The notes under the pieces are model-generated. The model did not search any database and was not told the origin of the DNA. It saw nothing but the letters and a program-made list of their open reading frames with translations. The translations under genes were made by a program, and so were the position numbers. A stretch of DNA of 11,949 nucleotides, from assembly GCA_030627155.1 (NCBI GenBank), contig DAOUSP010000022.1:1-11949 (forward strand), given 5' to 3'. This DNA is from Candidatus Aminicenantota bacterium (GTDB lineage Bacteria; Acidobacteriota; Aminicenantia; Aminicenantales; Aminicenantaceae). Below, piece after piece: positions 7,175 to 11,949 of this stretch. Each line of letters begins with the position of its first letter. The stretch's first letter is position 1.

Positions 7175-8258
7175 CAGACAGCTTGTTAGACATATCGATT
7201 GGGTTCTAATTGGAATTCTGCTTTTGAATTCAATCATCGGTGTTGCATTTATTTATAGTTGCTCGCATTACTTGCCCGGAAATTATTATTTAAAGCAAAT
7301 TTTTTGGATTTTTATTAGTTTAGTTGCACTCTTTCTATTTCTTTTCTTTGACTATCACTTTCTCGCAGATTATTCATATTTAATGTATGGATTATTAATA
7401 TCTACCCTTTGCGGAATACTTGTGTTTGGTAAGCTTGTTGCAGGAACTAAAAGCTGGATTCGGTTCCCTTTCTTTCAGATCCAGCCATCAGAGATTACAA
7501 AAGTTGTTGTTATTCTTGTGTTAGCACGATACTTTTCTAAACGCCAAAAAGAATTGTTGTCCTTTACAGATTTAATTATAAGCGGTGTGCTCTTTTTGTT
7601 GCCTGTATTTCTTATTGCATTACAGCCAGATTTAGGGACTGCTTTGAGTTTTCTACCAATTTATTTGGGGGCGTTAATTTTAGGTGGAATAAATAAGAAA
7701 TTCATCCTTTTTCTTTTGATATTTTCGATGCTATTTGGTTTTGTTGGTTGGAAATATTTTCTCAAGGATTATCAAAGGACGAGATTAACAACCCTTGTTT
7801 CTCCTAATAAAGATCCATTAGGAGCCGGCTACCATATTATTCAATCAAAGATAGCGATTGGTTCTGGGGGAGTTAAAGGAAAAGGATACAAAAAAGGAAC
7901 GCAAAGCCAATTGAGGTTTCTGCCTGCCAGGCATACAGATTTCATATTTTCAGTCATAGGGGAAGAATTTGGTTTTATAGGAGTGATTGCTGTTATATTG
8001 GCTTATGCGTTGTTTGTCTTTAGGCTCTTTCATTCTGCATTTATGTCAAGAGACAGAGTAGGTATATATATTGTTTTTATGGTCTCGATGATGATAACAT
8101 GCCAGTTTTTTATAAACGTTTTAATGACCATTGGCTTTCTTCCTATTGCCGGGATTCCGCTCCCATTGATTAGTTATGGAGGTTCATCACTTCTTGCCAA
8201 TTATTTAGCCGTATCTTTAGTTTTAAATGTGAAAATGAGAAGATTTGTAAATGTATGA
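7167..8258 (+). CDS. rodA: Rod shape-determining protein RodA (SEDS glycosyltransferase)
   Basis: RodA is the SEDS-family polymerase that joins lipid II into glycan strands, paired with PBP2. What is seen in the 363 residues: about ten membrane segments; GTKSWIRF (93-100); QPSEITK (106-112); QPDLGTAL (153-160); the long extracytoplasmic loop with GYHIIQSKIAIGSGG (221-235), FLPARHTDFIFSVIGEEFGF (251-270); and LPLISYGGSS (332-341) near the C-terminus. By my alignment W97 and D258 match tryptophan and aspartate residues reported as essential in B. subtilis RodA, so the enzyme looks functional. It starts within the last codons of mrdA (8-base overlap), the usual pairing of a SEDS protein with its cognate PBP. 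A 99-base gap follows before the next gene. Confidence 0.97.
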   Translation: MINRQLVRHIDWVLIGILLLNSIIGVAFIYSCSHYLPGNYYLKQIFWIFISLVALFLFLFFDYHFLADYSYLMYGLLISTLCGILVFGKLVAGTKSWIRFPFFQIQPSEITKVVVILVLARYFSKRQKELLSFTDLIISGVLFLLPVFLIALQPDLGTALSFLPIYLGALILGGINKKFILFLLIFSMLFGFVGWKYFLKDYQRTRLTTLVSPNKDPLGAGYHIIQSKIAIGSGGVKGKGYKKGTQSQLRFLPARHTDFIFSVIGEEFGFIGVIAVILAYALFVFRLFHSAFMSRDRVGIYIVFMVSMMITCQFFINVLMTIGFLPIAGIPLPLISYGGSSLLANYLAVSLVLNVKMRRFVNV

Positions 8259-8357
8259 TAATAATTGGAAACTGTTTAAAATTCATATTAGTATTCAATA
8301 AAAAGAAAATAATTAAATTTTTAAGTAATAGAATCTTAAATAAAAGAAAATAATCTT
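8259..8357. other. AT-rich gap between rodA and the radical SAM gene
   Basis: These 99 bases are almost all A/T and are the longest gap in the plus-strand group. No GC-rich hairpin followed by T's is present, so there is no classical terminator. A TAGAAT box (8329-8334) sits 23 bases before the next start codon, but no acceptable -35 box lies 16-18 bases upstream of it. The following gene lacks a clear Shine-Dalgarno. Whether this is read-through or a separate weak promoter is open. Confidence 0.4.
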
Positions 8358-10940
8358 ATGGATATCGAAAAACTTCTGAAAAATGTCGAAAAGCCGGGCC
8401 GTTATTTAGGCGGAGAATGGAATGAAATTAAAAAAAACCCGGATCTTGTAAAGGCTAAAGTTGCCCTTGTTTTTCCAGATGTTTATGAAATCGGAATGTC
8501 TTATTTGGGGCAAAGAATTCTCTATGACATACTGAATAAGCATCCAGATGTCTTGGCAGAACGTGTATTTGTTCCATGGGTTGATTTTGAGAAAGAACTC
8601 AGGGCAGAAAAATTTTCATTATATTCCTTGGAAAACAAGATTCCTCTATCAAAATTCGATATTTTAGGATTCTCTTTACTTTATGAGCTAAATTACAGCA
8701 ACATTCTGACTGTCCTTGACCTTGCTCGGATTCCTCTTTTATCTTCCCAAAGGAAAATGCATCATCCTCTTGTGATTGCAGGTGGAGCTGCGGTTTTTAA
8801 TCCTGAACCGGTTGCTGATTTTTTTGATTTATTTTTGATTGGCGATGGAGAAGAAGCTTTTCTGGAAATCGTTGAAAAATACATCTCCTGTAGAAATCAA
8901 GTAAAAGAAAAAGAGGATTTATTAAAGGAATTTACAAGCATCAAAGGAGTTTATATCCCTGCATTTTATTCTCTGGGGTGTGAAAAAAAATCATATTTAG
9001 TTCATGTGGAGCCTAAAAAAAATGCCCCAAAAAATATCCAAAAAAGGGTGTTCTTCCCTTTCCATGAAGCGCCATTCCCAGAAAAGATTGTTGTCCCAAA
9101 TATTAAGGTTATTTTTGATAGAGCCGTAGTTGAAGTTGCAAGGGGTTGTCCGCAGAAATGCCGTTTTTGTCAGGCAACGAGCATTTATTTTCCGCAAAGA
9201 GTAAAAGATCCTAATTTTATTTTAGAAAAAGCTTATAAAATTATTGCATCAACAGGTTATGAAGATTTGTCTTTATTAGCATTATCTGTATCTGATTATC
9301 CCTACCTTGATTCTATCATTAGTTCTTTGATGGAAGCCCTCGAAAAAAAGAAGGTCGCACTTTCACTTCCTTCATTAAGGCCAAAAGGATTGACAGCCCA
9401 AATTGCTGAAAATATTATCAAAGTCCGGAAAACTGGCTTTACAATCGTTCCAGAAGCTGGCACAGAGAGACTTCGAAGAGTCATTAATAAAGATTTAAAA
9501 GACAGTGAAATATGGGAAGCTGCAAAAAATGCATTCCTGAGGGGTTGGAGGATTCTTAAATTATATTTCATGGTTGGTCTACCAAATGAAAAAGATGAGG
9601 ATTTAGAAGGGATAGTAAATATTGTCAGAGAAATAATTCGAATAGGATATAGCACATTAAAAAGAGCCCCGCTGATCAATCTTAGCGTATCTTCATTTAT
9701 CCCGAAGCCACATACGCCTTTTCAATGGGTTGGAATGGAGGATGAGAATATCCTTAAAGAGAAACATAAATATATCAAGTCAAGGTTAAGGAAGTATCCC
9801 TTTGTGAGGTTTAAGGAAAATAACCTGAAAAACTCTATTCTGGAAGCAGTTTTTTCCCGCGGAGATCGAAAACTAGGCCTTGTACTTCTGAATTCATGGA
9901 AGAATGGAGCCCGATTTGATAGTTGGAGTGATTGCTTTGATTTCCGGATTTGGGAGGAATCATTTCAACAGATGGAAATAGATTATCATCAATATCTAAT
10001 GCCTATAAATCCAGATGTTCGCCTTCCTTGGGACCATATTGATACTGGCTATAAAAAATCGCATCTGATTCAGGAATTAAAAAAAGCTTTAAACGAAGAA
10101 AGTACACCTTCTTGTCTTGAAAGAGAATGCAGTGAATGTAAAGGTTGTTCATTATCCTATTTTTATGAAAAAAAGTTCAACCGGTCTATAGATGTTTTAC
10201 CTGAAATTAAACCTTACTTCGGCAAAGAGTCGACCCAGATTTTTCGCTACCGAGCCATCTACACAAAAGTTGGAAAGTCCAAATATTTGTCTCATATTAA
10301 TGTAAGCAATATTATACAGAGAAGCTTTCGACGGGCAGGTATTTCTGTTGCATATTCCAAGGGTTTTCATCCTAAAATGCTGATTTCCTTCCTTCCAGCC
10401 CTTCCTTTAGGAATGGAAGGGCATGCAGAAGTTATGGATTTTAAATCCTATTACATTTTTTCTGATAAAGAATTTATACGCCATATCAATAAATTTTGTC
10501 CTTTCGGAATAAAATTTCAACGGCTTATCTGTCTCGATGAGCAGGCTCCATCCCTCAACAGGGACATTCAGATGATAATTTATTCTGTTGATTTGAACAG
10601 CCAGGAAGTAAAAATCGCCATTGACAATTACCGGAAATCCTCGGGTTTGGTTCATGATGAATCTGTCTTGATAGCGAGTTTAGTCAGCGATTATATAAAG
10701 CATGTGAAGGAAGATAGAATTGTTGAAATAAAAGTGGATCAAAAAAAAAGAAAACTTATACTTCGTGTTCTATGGTCACCTCAAAATCCAATTCGACCCC
10801 AAGAGATCGTAAGCCGGATATTCGGTATAAAAAATCCTGTTTACATTATGGCTCGCGAGCGGACAATACTGCATCATGATCTTTTAAAATTGACAACAAA
10901 GAAAGATTTGAGTATAAAACTTGAGACATCTCAAAGATAG
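8358..10940 (+). CDS. Fused TIGR03960-type radical SAM protein with C-terminal DUF2344 domain
   Basis: An 860-residue fusion of two families that are often separate adjacent genes. What is seen: an N-terminal B12-binding-like region (about 1-200) with KPGRYLGGEW, FPDVYEIGMSYLG (39-51), GGAAVFNPEPVADF and IGDGEEAF, but without the DxHxxG cobalamin motif; a radical SAM core with ARGCPQKCRFC holding the CX3CX2C cluster cysteines C264, C268 and C271; a second cysteine group C586-X4-C591-X2-C594-X2-C597 near the end of the first module; then DUF2344 from about 628, with YLSHINVSNIIQRSFRRAG (643-661) and SKGFHPKMLISFLPALPLG (667-685). The reaction and substrate are not known to me. In Firmicutes and others these families commonly follow rodA and precede rng and rplU, which suggests a link to growth or ribosome/RNA function, but that is inference. 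The start agrees with family N-termini although no good Shine-Dalgarno is seen. Confidence 0.92.
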   Translation: MDIEKLLKNVEKPGRYLGGEWNEIKKNPDLVKAKVALVFPDVYEIGMSYLGQRILYDILNKHPDVLAERVFVPWVDFEKELRAEKFSLYSLENKIPLSKFDILGFSLLYELNYSNILTVLDLARIPLLSSQRKMHHPLVIAGGAAVFNPEPVADFFDLFLIGDGEEAFLEIVEKYISCRNQVKEKEDLLKEFTSIKGVYIPAFYSLGCEKKSYLVHVEPKKNAPKNIQKRVFFPFHEAPFPEKIVVPNIKVIFDRAVVEVARGCPQKCRFCQATSIYFPQRVKDPNFILEKAYKIIASTGYEDLSLLALSVSDYPYLDSIISSLMEALEKKKVALSLPSLRPKGLTAQIAENIIKVRKTGFTIVPEAGTERLRRVINKDLKDSEIWEAAKNAFLRGWRILKLYFMVGLPNEKDEDLEGIVNIVREIIRIGYSTLKRAPLINLSVSSFIPKPHTPFQWVGMEDENILKEKHKYIKSRLRKYPFVRFKENNLKNSILEAVFSRGDRKLGLVLLNSWKNGARFDSWSDCFDFRIWEESFQQMEIDYHQYLMPINPDVRLPWDHIDTGYKKSHLIQELKKALNEESTPSCLERECSECKGCSLSYFYEKKFNRSIDVLPEIKPYFGKESTQIFRYRAIYTKVGKSKYLSHINVSNIIQRSFRRAGISVAYSKGFHPKMLISFLPALPLGMEGHAEVMDFKSYYIFSDKEFIRHINKFCPFGIKFQRLICLDEQAPSLNRDIQMIIYSVDLNSQEVKIAIDNYRKSSGLVHDESVLIASLVSDYIKHVKEDRIVEIKVDQKKRKLILRVLWSPQNPIRPQEIVSRIFGIKNPVYIMARERTILHHDLLKLTTKKDLSIKLETSQR

Positions 10941-10953
10941 TAAGATAAAAAAG

Positions 10954-10960
10954 AGGAGGA
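10954..10960 (+). promoter_or_regulatory. Ribosome binding site that fixes the GTG start of the acyl-CoA dehydrogenase gene
   Basis: AGGAGGA lies four bases before GTG at 10965. The next in-frame ATG is fifteen codons further on, after the conserved family N-terminus (FSLTEEQ), so GTG is the start. Confidence 0.8.
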
Positions 10961-10964
10961 AATA

Positions 10965-11949
10965 GTGATTGATTTTAGTTTAACTGAAGAGCAAAAAGCC
11001 CTTCAAGAGATGGCAAGAGAATTTGCTGAAAAAGAAATGAAGCCAAAATCCGCAAAGTACGATAAAGGAGAAGAATTTCCAGAAGATGTGATGAAAAAAG
11101 CCTTTGAAGTAGGATTTATCACATCTGGAGTTCCTCTTGAATACGGGGGCGGGGGATTGAACCATTTAGATATGGTTATCATAACTGAAGAGTTAGCATA
11201 TGGCTGTGCTGGGATGTATACCTCTATCATGGCAAATTCTCTTGCGCTTACGCCTATCATCCTTTTTGGGACTGAAGAGCAGAAGAAAAAGTTTTTAACA
11301 CAGTTTTCAGAGAAATTAGCATTTTCCTCATTTTGTTTAACAGAAAGAGAGGCCGGCTCAGATGCAGGTTCTATTAAGACCAAGGCAAAAAAAGTAGGAA
11401 ATGAGTATATAATAAATGGTTCTAAGTGTTTTATTACTAATGGCGGTGTTGCCAGCTTATATGTTGTTTTTGCGCTGACAGCTCCGGAAAAAGGGGCTAG
11501 GGGAATGAGTACTTTCATTATTCCTCGGGAAACTCCTGGAATAACCATTGGAAAAGAAGAAGATAAAATGGGTCACAGAGCTTCAAATACTGTTGAACTT
11601 TTTTTTGAAGATGTCAAAGTCCCTGCAGAAAACCTTCTGGCAAAAGAAGGTATGGGATTTATTATTGCAATGAAAACACTGGACCATACAAGGGCTCCTA
11701 TAGGTGCAGCTGGTGTTGGAGTCGCAAGAGCAGCTCTTGAATACGCAATAGAATACTCAAAGATACGCGTTCAATTCGGGAAGCCCATTGCTTTATTTCA
11801 GAATACTGCCTTCAAGATTGCTCAAATGGCAACCGAAATCAATGCAGCAAGACATCTTGTTTGGCATGCAGCTTGGCTAATGGATCAAGGCAATCGTTGC
11901 AGCAAAGAATCTGCAATGGCCAAGATGTATGGTTCTGATTTAGCAATGA
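10965..11949 (+). CDS. Acyl-CoA dehydrogenase, medium-chain type (runs off right edge)
   Basis: The first 328 residues of an FAD-dependent acyl-CoA dehydrogenase, which puts the first double bond into acyl-CoA during beta-oxidation and passes electrons to electron-transfer flavoprotein. What is seen: FSLTEEQ at the N-terminus; TEELAYGCAGM (74-84); the family signature LTEREAGSDAGS (125-136); INGSKCFITNG (150-160), where the FAD-stacking position that is tryptophan in mammalian MCAD is phenylalanine; LFFEDVKVP (212-220); TRAPIGAAGVGVA (242-254); and RVQFGKPIALFQ (268-279). By memory it follows mammalian MCAD closely throughout. The frame is open to the window edge, about 50 residues short of the usual 380; the catalytic glutamate would lie beyond. 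It begins 24 bases after the radical SAM gene with no terminator between, so co-transcription is possible. Exact substrate (short, medium or branched acyl chains) cannot be fixed. Confidence 0.95.
   Translation, partial: MIDFSLTEEQKALQEMAREFAEKEMKPKSAKYDKGEEFPEDVMKKAFEVGFITSGVPLEYGGGGLNHLDMVIITEELAYGCAGMYTSIMANSLALTPIILFGTEEQKKKFLTQFSEKLAFSSFCLTEREAGSDAGSIKTKAKKVGNEYIINGSKCFITNGGVASLYVVFALTAPEKGARGMSTFIIPRETPGITIGKEEDKMGHRASNTVELFFEDVKVPAENLLAKEGMGFIIAMKTLDHTRAPIGAAGVGVARAALEYAIEYSKIRVQFGKPIALFQNTAFKIAQMATEINAARHLVWHAAWLMDQGNRCSKESAMAKMYGSDLAM

Noticed and set aside
8310..8324. AT palindrome (TTAAATTTTTAA) after rodA, possible terminator or operator
   Set aside because: There is no G or C in the stem and no T-run in the right place. 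Such palindromes are expected by chance in DNA of this composition.
11003..11548. Minus-strand open frame of 181 codons opposite the acyl-CoA dehydrogenase
   Set aside because: It lies wholly inside a well-supported gene with family motifs, shows no domain of its own, and is explained by codon composition.

Overview
The window is an AT-rich stretch of a bacterial chromosome, densely coded on both strands, with no sign of phage, insertion sequences, CRISPR or RNA genes. It holds a rod-shape operon in the order mreB-mreC-mreD-mrdA(PBP2)-rodA, typical of rod-shaped bacteria, usually ones with a Gram-negative envelope. A single-domain PqqD-like protein, a bacterial OPT-family transporter and an acyl-CoA dehydrogenase close to the medium-chain type would fit an uncultured peptide- and fatty-acid-using anaerobe or heterotroph, perhaps near Acidobacteriota/Aminicenantota. 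That placement is a guess from gene content, not something the sequence proves.

Left arm (minus strand, 1-2775): an OPT-family oligopeptide transporter gene leads, followed after 48 bases by a small PqqD-like gene and after a further 119 bases by the start of peptide deformylase (def), which runs off the left edge. The transporter has a good sigma-70-type promoter and a strong ribosome binding site. def has its own good promoter in the 119-base gap.

Centre (2776-2979): a 204-base, extremely AT-rich divergent control region. The best minus-strand promoter (for the transporter) and the best plus-strand promoter (for mreB) overlap at their -10 boxes, and A-tracts lie just upstream of the transporter -35 box.

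Right arm (plus strand, 2980-11949): mreB, mreC, mreD, mrdA and rodA are packed with short gaps or overlaps and encode the elongasome: the MreB actin-like filament, the MreC/MreD membrane partners, the PBP2 transpeptidase and the RodA glycosyltransferase. After a 99-base AT-rich gap comes an 860-residue radical SAM protein that joins a TIGR03960-type module to a DUF2344 (TIGR03936-type) module. It is followed, 24 bases on, by an acyl-CoA dehydrogenase that runs off the right edge.

Most of this is well-known core biology. The points most worth a second look are the stand-alone PqqD/RRE-like protein next to a peptide transporter, the fused radical SAM-DUF2344 protein of unknown function behind the rod operon, and the overlapping divergent promoters. 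I found no convincing evidence of a wholly new system.
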